A DNA stretch of 64,000 nucleotides from Halothiobacillus neapolitanus c2 (GCF_000024765.1 NC_013422.1:1879501-1943500); one strand, 5' to 3'. Positions 48,174 through 56,738 are shown, counted from the stretch's first letter. The notes: generated from the letters alone by a model not told the origin. A program made the numbers and translations.

Positions 48174-49118
48174 TCACATCTGGTGGGCGACAACGGCCAA
48201 CACCGCCATCAAAAAAGACAAGGCCAAGGGCTCCTGATAACGATAAAACCGCAGCCGTGCCTGCATTGTTTCCACGCCGACCATCAACAGCCCCAGTAGC
48301 GCCCATTTGGCCAGCAGCGCGATGACGGCCCCAGCGATGCCGAGCGTGGTGCCCAACTCGGAAAGCCCCCAAGGCAGAGTCAAAACATTCAGAAAAATGG
48401 TGTACAAAATGGCCTGCTTCATCCAAGACGACCATTTGATGAGCGCCAGCAGCGGGCCGGAATATTCGAGAATGCGCGCCTCGCCGATCATGTAGATTTC
48501 ATAATGGATGGAGGAATGAATGGGCAGTCGCTCGGTTTCGACCGTTAGCAAGATGAAAAATGCCGCCACCAAAAACAGATGCGATGGGCTCCAATACACC
48601 GCTGGATCGTGTACCAGCAGATGATTGACCTCAAACGGCAGCATGGATTGAGCGAGCAGGGAAATACCCACCAACACCATGATCAGCGTCGGCTCGGCCA
48701 GAATAGTCAGCATTGATTCGCGGCTGGAACCCAGCCCCCCGTAGGGATGGCCGCTATCCAACCCTGCCAGCAAAATAGCAAAGCCGCCGAGCGTGAGAAT
48801 CAGACCGCCACCCAAAATATCACCCATGTCGGAGAGCGGCAGCGGATAATTTGTGAGTACGGGAATCAGCAAGGGCACAGTCAACATGGCGGTAAACGCC
48901 ACGACCGGAGCCAGCCAAAAAATCCAGGAAGCGGTTTCAGGGATAATCAGTTCCTTGCGGAACCATTTGAAGAGATCACGATACGGTTGAAAGATGCTCG
49001 GCCCCTGCCCGCGCTTGACCTTTTCTTCCACCGTGGTGATAAAGCCGTGCAACAGAGGGGAAAGCAGCACAATCATGGCCACTTGAGCGATTTGCTGCCA
49101 AACGAGGTAGCTCTGCAT
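48174..49118 (-). CDS. hyfC: HyfC-like (NuoH-type) membrane subunit
   Basis: A 314-residue NuoH/HycD-like subunit with about eight helices that couples the redox arm to the pump. The cytoplasmic loop EEKVKRGQGPSIFQPYRDLF and the later TVETERLPIHSSIHYEIYM, which ends the quinone-chamber-type loop, are typical of HyfC/HycD. Length equals E. coli HyfC (315). It is the first gene of the six-gene module (C, E, F, large, iron-sulfur fusion, B); no hyfA, hyfD, maturation gene or hyp gene is nearby. Confidence 0.87.
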   Translation of the reverse strand: MQSYLVWQQIAQVAMIVLLSPLLHGFITTVEEKVKRGQGPSIFQPYRDLFKWFRKELIIPETASWIFWLAPVVAFTAMLTVPLLIPVLTNYPLPLSDMGDILGGGLILTLGGFAILLAGLDSGHPYGGLGSSRESMLTILAEPTLIMVLVGISLLAQSMLPFEVNHLLVHDPAVYWSPSHLFLVAAFFILLTVETERLPIHSSIHYEIYMIGEARILEYSGPLLALIKWSSWMKQAILYTIFLNVLTLPWGLSELGTTLGIAGAVIALLAKWALLGLLMVGVETMQARLRFYRYQEPLALSFLMAVLAVVAHQM

Positions 49119-49326
49119 CCTTGATATTCCCCGCCAAATACCTAAAAGACCGCAGTCGCGGCGCCTTCAGGAGTCATCAGCCACCAGAAGTGGGGGCGGT
49201 TACGGCGAACTCCATCGCCATTTCGTTGTATCAGACAATTATGATACTAGCATTCTAGTTGCACGCGTCAATGACGGAGAGTTGAACTGTCAACACAAAG
49301 TAGCAATATTCCGTTTTCAAAATCAG

Positions 49327-49355
49327 AAAAAAACCCGCAAAGATGCGGGCTTTTT
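49327..49355 (-). terminator. Terminator of the pst operon
   Basis: Stem CCCGCA/TGCGGG with a four-base loop. On the minus strand it is followed, after a G-to-T step, by a T tract, 16 bases after pstB. The region 49119-49326 upstream of the hyfC-like gene holds no gene. Confidence 0.88.
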
Positions 49356-49370
49356 ATTTGAGAAGAATGA

Positions 49371-50258
49371 TCAACCAAACCGGCCAGTGATGTAATCCTC
49401 GGTTTCTTTTCTTCCTGGGTTAGTGAAGATGATGTCTGTGTGATCGTATTCGACCAGCTTGCCTAGGTACATGAATGCGGTGTAATCAGAGACACGCGCC
49501 GCTTGTTGCATGTTATGCGTGACGATCGCGATGGTGAAGTCGGACTTCAGCTCATGTACCAATTCTTCGATTTTAGTGGTGGATATAGGGTCCAGAGCGG
49601 ATGTCGGTTCATCCAGAAGCAGTACTTCCGGTTTCACAGCAATGCCACGGGCAATACACAAGCGCTGCTGCTGACCACCCGAGAGCGCCGCGCCAGACTG
49701 ATTGAGTTTATCTTTAACTTCTGTCCACAGGGCGGCACGTTGAAGCGCCCACTCAATCCGCTCGTCCAGTTCCGATTTGGACAAATTCTCATAGAGCCGA
49801 ACGCCGAACGCCACGTTGTCGTAAATGGACATCGGGAATGGGGTTGGTTTCTGGAAGACCATGCCGATCTTTGCGCGCAACATATTCACATCCACTTTTG
49901 GACTGAGGATGTCGCTGCTGTCGAGCAGAATCTGGCCTTCTGTGCGCTGGCCGGGATAGAGATCGAAAATCCGGTTGAAGATGCGTAGCAGAGTTGATTT
50001 ACCACAACCTGACGGACCAATGAATGCCGTTACCTGCTTATCCGGGATCTGCATGTTGATGTTATGCAGCGCTTTGAACTTGCCATAAAAGAATGAAAGA
50101 TCCCGGATATCAAGCCTCGGGGAATCCACAAGGCGGACGCTGTCCTTTTTTTCGAGCAACTTCGTCCGTTCTTCCGTCTGCTTTAACGCATTGGCCATTT
50201 TAAAGCTCACGCTGGAATTTTCCGGCTGAGTCTGATCGGTCATGGTTTGAGTTGTCAT
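49371..50258 (-). CDS. pstB: PstB, phosphate ABC transporter ATP-binding protein
   Basis: The ATPase of the high-affinity phosphate importer. The 295-residue protein shows Walker [18 protein letters not shown], the Q-loop, the signature [14 protein letters not shown] and Walker [14 protein letters not shown]. About 45 residues precede the ABC domain, an N-terminal extension compared with E. coli PstB (257). Last gene of pstSCAB; phoU and phoBR are not in the window. Confidence 0.97.
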   Translation of the reverse strand: MTTQTMTDQTQPENSSVSFKMANALKQTEERTKLLEKKDSVRLVDSPRLDIRDLSFFYGKFKALHNINMQIPDKQVTAFIGPSGCGKSTLLRIFNRIFDLYPGQRTEGQILLDSSDILSPKVDVNMLRAKIGMVFQKPTPFPMSIYDNVAFGVRLYENLSKSELDERIEWALQRAALWTEVKDKLNQSGAALSGGQQQRLCIARGIAVKPEVLLLDEPTSALDPISTTKIEELVHELKSDFTIAIVTHNMQQAARVSDYTAFMYLGKLVEYDHTDIIFTNPGRKETEDYITGRFG

Positions 50259-50290
50259 GAAATGATCTCTTTGAAAAATTTAGACGAATG

Positions 50291-51133
50291 TTATCGCGAA
50301 CTGGGTTGTTTTAGGGAGTAACGGGCGATGATGTTCATAACCAGTACGCTGATCGTAATCAGTAGTGCGGCAGCCCAAGCCAGATTTTGCCAATCTTCGT
50401 AGGGGCTGAGTGCATATTGGTAGATGACAACCGGCATATTCGCCATAGGTTGATTCATATCCAACGACCAGAACTGGTTATTCAGGCCGGTAAACAGCAA
50501 GGGGGCTGTTTCACCCATGATGCGCGCGGTCGCCAGCAACAGGCCGGTGAACATACCGCTCAGGGCCGCCTTGTACACGATATCAATGGTGACCTTATAA
50601 CGCGGGGCACCCAGGGCAGCAGCCGCCTCACGCATCTGCACCGGGACCAGTTTGAGCATGTCTTCTGTGGTACGCAGCACGACCGGGATCACGAGTATGG
50701 ACAAAGCAACGGCCCCGGCCCACCCAGAAAAGTGCCCTTGCGGTTTGACAAGAATGGCATAGACAAACACACCGACCACGATGGAAGGCGCAGACAGCAA
50801 CACGTCGTTGATGAAGCGCACCACACTGGAAAAACGCCCTTTACCACCAAATTCCGCCAGATAGGTACCAGCCATCAATCCAATGGGTGTCCCAATGAGC
50901 ACGGCAAAAAAGGTGATCAACAGGGTGCCGACAATGGCATTAATCAAGCCGCCCGAGGCACCGGGTGGTGGCGTCATTTGTGTGAACACGGCCCAATTGA
51001 TGTACTGAAAACCCTTGCCGAATAGAACGGTCAGAATCCAAGCCAGCATGACCAACCCGAAAGCCGTAACCAAAATCGAGGCCGTCAGATTGAAGTAGTT
51101 GATCAGTTTTCTTTTTTTGAATTTGGAAATCAT
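50291..51133 (-). CDS. pstA: PstA, phosphate ABC transporter permease
   Basis: A 280-residue inner-membrane permease with six helices and a BPD-type transport domain. Conserved segments include GTPIGLMAGTYLAEFGG and the coupling-helix region EAAAALGAPRYKVTIDIV. Near the end it has the PstA motif ETAPLLFTGLNNQFW. It follows pstC by 15 bases. Confidence 0.95.
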   Translation of the reverse strand: MISKFKKRKLINYFNLTASILVTAFGLVMLAWILTVLFGKGFQYINWAVFTQMTPPPGASGGLINAIVGTLLITFFAVLIGTPIGLMAGTYLAEFGGKGRFSSVVRFINDVLLSAPSIVVGVFVYAILVKPQGHFSGWAGAVALSILVIPVVLRTTEDMLKLVPVQMREAAAALGAPRYKVTIDIVYKAALSGMFTGLLLATARIMGETAPLLFTGLNNQFWSLDMNQPMANMPVVIYQYALSPYEDWQNLAWAAALLITISVLVMNIIARYSLKQPSSR

Positions 51134-51148
51134 GACGATACGTTACTC

Positions 51149-52126
51149 TTAGGTTTCATCACCCTGCTGAGACTTTTCAAGTCGAAGCAGGAACCATTTT
51201 GCCAGCGAAAGCACCAGGAATGTAATCACAAACAGCATGAAGCCCAGTGCAATCAGGGATGACATGTGCAAGCCACTGGCTTCGTTGAACTCGTTAGCCA
51301 TTGTCGACGCGATGGTTGCACCGGGGTAAAACAGGCCGGTATTCAACTCAAGCGAGTTACCCACCACGAACGCGACGGCCATGGTCTCGCCCATGGCGCG
51401 GCCGAGCCCTAACATGACGCCACCGATCACCCCCGCTTTTGTGTAGGGCAGGATGACTTTCCAGACTACTTCCCAGGTCGTGGAACCCATGGCATAGGCA
51501 GATTCCTTTAAAGCCGTAGGCACGACATCGAACATGTCACGCATGATCGACGCAATGAAGGGGATGATCATGATGGCCAGGACAAAACCGGCTGTGAAGA
51601 TACTCACACCGATGGGTGGCCCCTGAAAAAACTGACCGATAAGGGGCACGCCGCCAAGAGTGTCGGTCATAAAGGGTTGGATGGTATTGGAAAACCACGG
51701 GGCAAAATAAAACAGCCCCCACATCCCGTAGATGATTGACGGCACCGCCGCCAACAACTCAATGGCAATGCCAACGGGCCGCTTAAGCCAACTCGGGGCC
51801 ATCAGGCTGATGAAGATAGCAATTCCGAAACTGACCGGCACACCGATCAAAACGGCGATCAGCGAGGTCACCAGCGTACCGACAATCGGGACCAAGGCAC
51901 CGTATTTGTCGTTAACGACATCCCACTCGGAGGTATAAAAGAAACTGAATCCGAAATGGGCAAAGGTAGGCCAAGCCTCTTTAAACAACATGACCATGAT
52001 CGCCAACATGACAATCAGAACCAACGCCGCAAAAGCAAAGGCCGTACCCTTGAACACCTTGTCCCAGATCACACCTGCACTTTGTGTATGCAAATGCGTA
52101 TTGAGGTCTTTTTCAGTTGTTGACAT
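51149..52126 (-). CDS. pstC: PstC, phosphate ABC transporter permease
   Basis: A 325-residue permease with six helices, partner of PstA. It contains GVPVSFGIAIFISLMAPSWL, the segment AAVPSIIYGMWGLFYFAP typical of PstC, and the coupling region ESAYAMGSTTWEVVWKVILP. ATG 52126 is used rather than one three codons earlier, because it starts at the common MSTTEK-type N-terminus. Confidence 0.95.
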   Translation of the reverse strand: MSTTEKDLNTHLHTQSAGVIWDKVFKGTAFAFAALVLIVMLAIMVMLFKEAWPTFAHFGFSFFYTSEWDVVNDKYGALVPIVGTLVTSLIAVLIGVPVSFGIAIFISLMAPSWLKRPVGIAIELLAAVPSIIYGMWGLFYFAPWFSNTIQPFMTDTLGGVPLIGQFFQGPPIGVSIFTAGFVLAIMIIPFIASIMRDMFDVVPTALKESAYAMGSTTWEVVWKVILPYTKAGVIGGVMLGLGRAMGETMAVAFVVGNSLELNTGLFYPGATIASTMANEFNEASGLHMSSLIALGFMLFVITFLVLSLAKWFLLRLEKSQQGDET

Positions 52127-52203
52127 GAAGCCCAACCTGTCTTTTGTGATGGTTTACGTTTGTTATCAAACACCAGAATGAAAACAAAGGTAAGCCTTTT
52201 GAA

Positions 52204-52229
52204 TAAAAAGGGTGAGCTACAGCCCACCC
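52204..52229 (-). terminator. Partial terminator between pstS and pstC
   Basis: A nine-pair stem with one mismatch (GGGTG-x-GCT against AGC-x-CACCC), followed on the minus strand by TTTTTATTC, 20 bases after pstS. Such sites let pstS be made in excess over pstCAB. Confidence 0.75.
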
Positions 52230-52248
52230 CCTCAAAGCAATCTATTGA

Positions 52249-53289
52249 TTATTTGAGTTTAATGTTCTCTGACCAAGAAGCTTCGATCAGCTTGGCAACG
52301 CTGGCAGGAATCGGAATGTAATGCAGTTCTTCAGCTGCTTTTTGACCATGTGCCATGCTCCACTTGAAGAAATCAAGAACCGCTTTCACGTTACCTGGGT
52401 TCTCAGGATTGGTATGCACAATCGCAAAGGTTGAACCAGTGATTGGCCAGCTGGCGTCACCTGGCTGATCAGTCAGCACAACACGGAAGGCAGGCGCTGC
52501 GCTCCAGTCGGCATTCGCGGCAGCGGCACCGAAGTTTTCCATGGTCGGAGCAACACGCTTGCCGGCACTGTTGATCATATCCATGTAGGGCAGCTTGTTT
52601 TGCAGCGCGTAGGCATACTCGACATAACCGATTGCACCTTTGATACGGTCGGTGTAAGAAGCAACACCTTCGTTGCCTTTACCGCCCAGGTTGCCTTTGG
52701 ACAGCCAGTTGACTGTTTTGCCTTCACCGACTTTCTCTTTCCACTCTGGGCTGACTTTGCTCAGGTAGTTAGTGAAAATGGCGGTGGTGCCGGAGGCATC
52801 AGAACGGTGAACAACGGTAATCTGCAAGTTCGGCAATTTCTTGCCTGGATTCAGTTTCTCAAGAGCCGGATCGTTCCACTTGGTGATTTTGCCCATCATG
52901 ATGTCGGCAAAGACCGGACCAGACACAACCAATTCACCTGGTTTGATGCCGGGGATGTTAGCAACAGGAACGATGCCGCCCATGATCAATGGCCACTGGG
53001 TGAGACCATTCTTTTCCAAATCGGCAACGGTCATGGGGTCATCAGACGCACCAAAATCAACCGTCTTGGCAATAATCTGTTTGATACCAGCACCGGAACC
53101 AACCGACTGGTAGTTCACCTCTACGCCCTTCTCAGTTTTGTACTCAGAAGCCCATTTTGAAATGATTGGGTAGGCGAATGATGAACCCGCACCAGTGATC
53201 TTGTCCACGCCTTCGGCTTGAGCAGAAAGAGTGAATGAAGCAGTTGCAGCGAGAATCGCACCGGCAATCAGTTTCTTGTTGAATTTCAT
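52249..53289 (-). CDS. pstS: PstS, periplasmic phosphate-binding protein
   Basis: The substrate-binding protein of the phosphate importer. The 346-residue precursor has a Sec signal peptide (MKFNKKLIAGAILAATASF, cleaved near AQA). The phosphate-site motifs are GAGSSFAYPIISKW, SVGSGAGIKQI and HRSDASGTTAIFTNYL. First gene of the operon, directly downstream of a Pho-box array. Confidence 0.97.
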   Translation of the reverse strand: MKFNKKLIAGAILAATASFTLSAQAEGVDKITGAGSSFAYPIISKWASEYKTEKGVEVNYQSVGSGAGIKQIIAKTVDFGASDDPMTVADLEKNGLTQWPLIMGGIVPVANIPGIKPGELVVSGPVFADIMMGKITKWNDPALEKLNPGKKLPNLQITVVHRSDASGTTAIFTNYLSKVSPEWKEKVGEGKTVNWLSKGNLGGKGNEGVASYTDRIKGAIGYVEYAYALQNKLPYMDMINSAGKRVAPTMENFGAAAANADWSAAPAFRVVLTDQPGDASWPITGSTFAIVHTNPENPGNVKAVLDFFKWSMAHGQKAAEELHYIPIPASVAKLIEASWSENIKLK

Positions 53290-53370
53290 CAGGAATATCC
53301 CCCGAACAGGTTGATTAAAAGCATTCAGTCGCGCTCTAAAACACGAGCGGTTGGATTATGTCGACCAAAA

Positions 53371-53410
53371 AATGACACTTGATGACAAATAGATGAAGTT
53401 TTTATGACAG
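53371..53410 (-). promoter_or_regulatory. Pho-box array upstream of pstS
   Basis: Read on the minus strand, four 7-bp units TGTCATA, CTTCATC, TGTCATC and TGTCATT are spaced by 4, 4 and 3 bases, the 11-base periodicity of PhoB sites. The array ends 82 bases before the pstS ATG. Confidence 0.85.
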
Positions 53411-53891
53411 TCTGAGCATGGCAACGATTGAAATCCGGGCGGCTAGCTAAACAACTAATGCTAACTTGGCGTACAGCCAAATAATATCGGATGAGTAGCA
53501 TACCCTGAACCATCAGCACAATGAAGGGCGAGAAACTGAAGGTTGCCTTTCGGGCAGATCGCGTGCGAACGCCGCCCCGCGATGAAACGCAACCAACAGT
53601 TATCTTGTTGTTTCTTATCCACGAACCAATTCCATGAGTTTATTGAATTCAGTGCTCCGAGATTTTGCGGCGCACGTTCTGCTCAAGTTCAATGCTGGCC
53701 TGATAGCCAGGAATAGGGAAGCTCGAAAAACCAGTCATTCCCGCGTAGGCGGGAATCCAGCGCCCTGATTTATCTGGTTTCCCGCTTTCGCGAGAACGAC
53801 GAATCACGAGTATTTCGAGGTGCCCAATACGAACTGCCGATGTTCAAGCCAACCGCTCAAAATTCTCGTCCAAATTGATACGAATCGACAC
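53411..53891. other. Gene-free stretch between the pst control region and the flavin operon
   Basis: No credible coding sequence; it holds REPIN-like copy 2 (53715-53823) and otherwise no structure that I can assign. Confidence 0.55.
53715..53823 (-). repeat. REPIN-like element, copy 2
   Basis: Inverted copy of the element at 20760-20868. On the minus strand it starts GCACCTCGAAATACTCGTG, carries the same two GC-rich palindromes with a few substitutions, and ends TTTTTCGAGCTTCCC. The two copies are equal in length. Confidence 0.8.
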
Positions 53892-53919
53892 TTGACTTGA
53901 AACTAAACTTAATCATAAT
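53892..53919 (+). promoter_or_regulatory. Sigma-70 promoter of the flavin operon
   Basis: TTGACT (53892-53897) and CATAAT (53914-53919) are 16 bases apart, each one mismatch from consensus, 47 bases before the ATG at 53966. Confidence 0.7.
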
Positions 53920-53938
53920 GCGAACGGTTCTCGTTTGC
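53917..53938 (+). promoter_or_regulatory. Fur-box-like operator overlapping the -10 element
   Basis: AATGCGAACGGTTCTCGTTTGC resembles Fur sites of the form AATGCGAATGATTCTCATTTGC (three mismatches) and is imperfectly palindromic (six of nine pairs around the centre). Its place over the -10 suits repression. Confidence 0.5.
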
Positions 53939-53965
53939 TTTTGATTACTGATTGAGGAAATTGAT

Positions 53966-54889
53966 ATGAGTTTTGCGGCAAAACGTTCTTCACTGGCTGG
54001 TGTGGTTGCGCTCGGCCTGACGGGTGCTTTCGCACCACCATTCATTGATCGAGCCGAGGCCGATGAGAACCTTCTGGGCTACACCATCGGGGCAGAGACA
54101 ACGCCAAAGGGAGGCAATGAGCTGTATCTGTGGAACACGATTCACAAAGGCAAACGTCAAGGCAGCTACACCGCCGACTATTTCCGGCTGGAGTACGAGC
54201 GCGGCCTCACGGACACCCTGTCCGGTTCAATTTATCTGAATGGATATCGGCACAAATACAGTGGCAGCCCGGTGCCTGGAGAAATAGATGGTTCGTTAAG
54301 CCAAACCAAATTCAGCGGCTTCTCCGTGGAACTTAAAAAGAATATTTTGTCGCCTTACAAAGATGATCTTGGTGTGGCCTTATACGGTGAGCTCACGTAC
54401 GACACAGTCGACAGCATCACCGGTGCGGCTATTCGTGGCTGGGAACTTGAAACCAAGGTAATTTTTCAAAAACCTTATCTCGATGGTCAGTTTCAGTGGC
54501 TGACCAATATCGAATTCGAAGCCGAAACAGCCAAGGATAATGAATCGGGCGCCGTTGAGAGTGCCATCGCGCCTCGACTGCGCTCCGGTATCTCCTATCG
54601 TTTTATACCCAACTGGTACATCGGTGCAGAGGGTTGGGTTGATATGGAAATGCTCAATGCCGCAGCCGATCCAGCGGAACCGGGCAGTGGCGGTTGGGAG
54701 TTCGATCACTGGGACTTCTTCGCCGGACCCAGCATTCATTACGGCGGGAAGACCTGGTGGGCCACCCTCACATGGGCGCATCAGTTTGCCGGTTCCAGCG
54801 AAGAGTCCGGTGCGCAGAACCGGACCGATTTGCACCTGGCCGACCACGAACGCAACGAACTCCGCCTGAAAGTGGGTTACAACTTCTGA
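53966..54889 (+). CDS. Outer-membrane beta-barrel-like protein (DUF6662-like)
   Basis: A 307-residue exported protein. The signal region runs to about residue 31 and the mature part starts at DENLLGYTIGAETTPKGGNE. The rest alternates amphipathic strands with aromatic girdles, ends in KVGYNF with a terminal Phe, and looks like an outer-membrane barrel of about twelve strands. The opening (ENLxGYxxGAExxPKG) recalls the DUF6662 family, from memory and not checked. It is the first gene of a four-gene operon behind the Fur-like promoter, with a GAGGAA ribosome site. Its cargo is unknown; iron or another metal is a guess from the operator. Confidence 0.65.
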   Translation: MSFAAKRSSLAGVVALGLTGAFAPPFIDRAEADENLLGYTIGAETTPKGGNELYLWNTIHKGKRQGSYTADYFRLEYERGLTDTLSGSIYLNGYRHKYSGSPVPGEIDGSLSQTKFSGFSVELKKNILSPYKDDLGVALYGELTYDTVDSITGAAIRGWELETKVIFQKPYLDGQFQWLTNIEFEAETAKDNESGAVESAIAPRLRSGISYRFIPNWYIGAEGWVDMEMLNAAADPAEPGSGGWEFDHWDFFAGPSIHYGGKTWWATLTWAHQFAGSSEESGAQNRTDLHLADHERNELRLKVGYNF

Positions 54890-54897
54890 GGTGTGCC

Positions 54898-55452
54898 ATG
54901 CGCTATGCCCCCATCATCGCGCTGGCGCCGTTCATGGTGCCAGCGGTTCAAGCCAATCAATACTTCACAACCGAACAGGCACAAAAGGCCTTGTTCCCCT
55001 CAGCAACAAGTGTTTTGGCCACACCGGTCAAACTCAGCGGTGATCAACGGTCTCAAATCGAGGCGCTCAGCGATGTGCGCCAGCGCTGGAAGGAGCAACC
55101 GGTCTGGCGTGCAGAAAAGGATGGCGTATTTCAGGGCTGGTACATTGAAGATCGTGTGATCGGTAAACACGAATTCATCCGTTACGCCGTCGCGCTCTCC
55201 CCGGAAGGCCGTGTATTGGGCATCGAGATCATGGAATACCTCGAAACCTACGGCGATCAGGTGCGGCAGGCTGACTGGCGCGGTCAGTTCCTGGGACGGA
55301 CCACGCAAAGTGGCTTCAAACTGGGCGAGGATATTCGCAATATCAGTGGTGCGACGCTTTCCTGCCGCAATGTCACCAATGGGGTCAAGCGCCTGTTGGC
55401 GTTGCAACAGGTGGCGCTGACCGCGTCTGAACGGGGCGCACAGCCAAAATGA
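54898..55452 (+). CDS. Periplasmic FMN-binding-domain protein
   Basis: A 184-residue protein with a Sec signal peptide (MRYAPIIALAPFMVPAVQA) and one FMN-binding domain (about 75-170) like that of RnfG and NqrC. The flavinylation motif SGAT lies at 150-153, so Thr153 is the predicted covalent FMN site. A nearby pair of aromatic and basic residues (GWYIEDRVIGKHEFIRYAV) forms the start of the domain. It is eight bases after the barrel gene and overlaps apbE by four bases (ATGA), so the target and its modifying enzyme are co-translated. Probable role: single-electron carrier in the periplasm. Confidence 0.85.
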   Translation: MRYAPIIALAPFMVPAVQANQYFTTEQAQKALFPSATSVLATPVKLSGDQRSQIEALSDVRQRWKEQPVWRAEKDGVFQGWYIEDRVIGKHEFIRYAVALSPEGRVLGIEIMEYLETYGDQVRQADWRGQFLGRTTQSGFKLGEDIRNISGATLSCRNVTNGVKRLLALQQVALTASERGAQPK

Positions 55453-56288
55453 GTCCGAGCGGTACACAACCGATTCAGCGCATGCGCCCGGCTCTGGGTA
55501 CCTTTGTCGAGATTTCGGCGGCGGGCCGACCACCGGATCAGCTCATCGCGGCCATTGATCGAGCATTCGCCGACATCGCGCGCGTGGAACGGTTGATGAG
55601 TTTTCATCAGCCTGAGAGTGATATCGGTCGAGTCAACCGCAGTCACGGTGCGATCGAGATTCATCCATGGACTGCCCGCGTGCTGCGTCTGGCGTTGCGA
55701 TTGGCGCAAACCAGCGCGCATCGATTCAATCCCACCGTGGGCGGGGAACTGGTTACGCGCGGACGACTCCCCGATCCGGCGACGGCATTTATTGCCTCGG
55801 GGCACGCCGACGACATCCGGCTTGAGGGCACGCGCCTGCAACGCCTTCGCCCCGTGCTGATCACGCTCGATGGCATTGCCAAGGGCTGGGCCGTTGATCG
55901 CGCCATTGCCCGCTTGAAAGCCTGTGGCGTATCCGATGCCGTTGTCAATGCAGGCGGCGACTGGCGCTGCTTCGGCACGCCCCGGGTGATTCGACTGGAC
56001 TCGAATGCCGGTTGCATCGCCTTGGGTCAACTGACGAACGGTGCCTGCGCCACCTCGGCAGCGGGTCGAAACGCACAAGACTTCCCCGCTCAACTGATCG
56101 CGGGAAGCGAGCCCGTTCGCTACGGGCAATGGACGGTGATCGCCCGATATGCCTGGCTGGCGGATGCGTTGACCAAAGTCGCCGCTGCAACCGCAAACGA
56201 CGAGGCGCCCGAAGTTATCAGGCAGCTCGGCGGGCAGCTGCTCGATCCGACTGCCCCACCCCCACCCATCCTTTTGGACGATATCTGA
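55449..56288 (+). CDS. apbE: ApbE-family FAD:protein FMN transferase
   Basis: ApbE moves FMN from FAD onto a Thr of SGAT motifs, using Mg2+. The 279-residue protein shows the family motifs: RPALGTFVEI near the start (the usual MGT replaced by LGT), LDGIAKGWAVDRAI, VNAGGDWRCFG, and the metal-site helix AWLADALTKVAAA. No signal peptide or lipobox is visible, although most ApbE proteins act outside the cytoplasm. Likely targets are the upstream FMN protein and possibly RnfG/RnfD. Confidence 0.9.
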   Translation: MSPSGTQPIQRMRPALGTFVEISAAGRPPDQLIAAIDRAFADIARVERLMSFHQPESDIGRVNRSHGAIEIHPWTARVLRLALRLAQTSAHRFNPTVGGELVTRGRLPDPATAFIASGHADDIRLEGTRLQRLRPVLITLDGIAKGWAVDRAIARLKACGVSDAVVNAGGDWRCFGTPRVIRLDSNAGCIALGQLTNGACATSAAGRNAQDFPAQLIAGSEPVRYGQWTVIARYAWLADALTKVAAATANDEAPEVIRQLGGQLLDPTAPPPPILLDDI

Positions 56289-56291
56289 GAT

Positions 56292-56738
56292 ATGCTCGCC
56301 AAGTTCAAACAACAAGGTTATCCGGCCTCGTTCGCGCCCTTACTGATGGCTGGCTTGGCCTTGGTTTTGGCAACCGGACTGGCTCTGGTGCCGTTGCTGC
56401 TGGTTTTTCAATGGGAATGGTGGGACTTTCCCTGGAAACCCTCCGGCCTGACCCGCATTGTGCTTACGGCCAGCCATGTGGTCAGTGGCTTTCTGGTGCT
56501 GGCGTTGATCGGTGCGGTTTGGACTGTGCACGCGCGCGCGGGATGGTTGAGGCAAGAGCGTCATATCTCCGGCACCGGGTTGCTGATGGCCGTAGGGATA
56601 CTCACAGTCACGGCCCCGCTCCTGCTCTACGTCAGCCACGAAGACAGTCTCACCTGGATTGCAACCGCACACACGGCGATCGGGGGGCTGCTCCCCTTGA
56701 TCCTGCTGGGTCATGCCCTGCAAAGAAGAAAGCGTTGA
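56292..56738 (+). CDS. Four-helix membrane protein, possible b-type cytochrome
   Basis: Not firmly recognised. A 148-residue protein with four predicted helices (about 15-40, 55-80, 95-113 and 122-142). Histidines sit within or at the ends of the helices (ASHVVSG, TVHARAG, YVSHEDS, TAHTAIGG, LGHALQ), which could ligate haem and link the quinone pool to the periplasmic FMN protein. It follows apbE by three bases and ends the operon. The haem role is inference; the membrane topology is clear. Confidence 0.6.
   Translation: MLAKFKQQGYPASFAPLLMAGLALVLATGLALVPLLLVFQWEWWDFPWKPSGLTRIVLTASHVVSGFLVLALIGAVWTVHARAGWLRQERHISGTGLLMAVGILTVTAPLLLYVSHEDSLTWIATAHTAIGGLLPLILLGHALQRRKR

Noticed and set aside
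41619-49118. An ordinary NADH dehydrogenase (nuo) operon
   Set aside because: Gene order, the fused NuoC-NuoD-like large subunit and absence of NuoE/F/G point to the Hyf/Ehr group.
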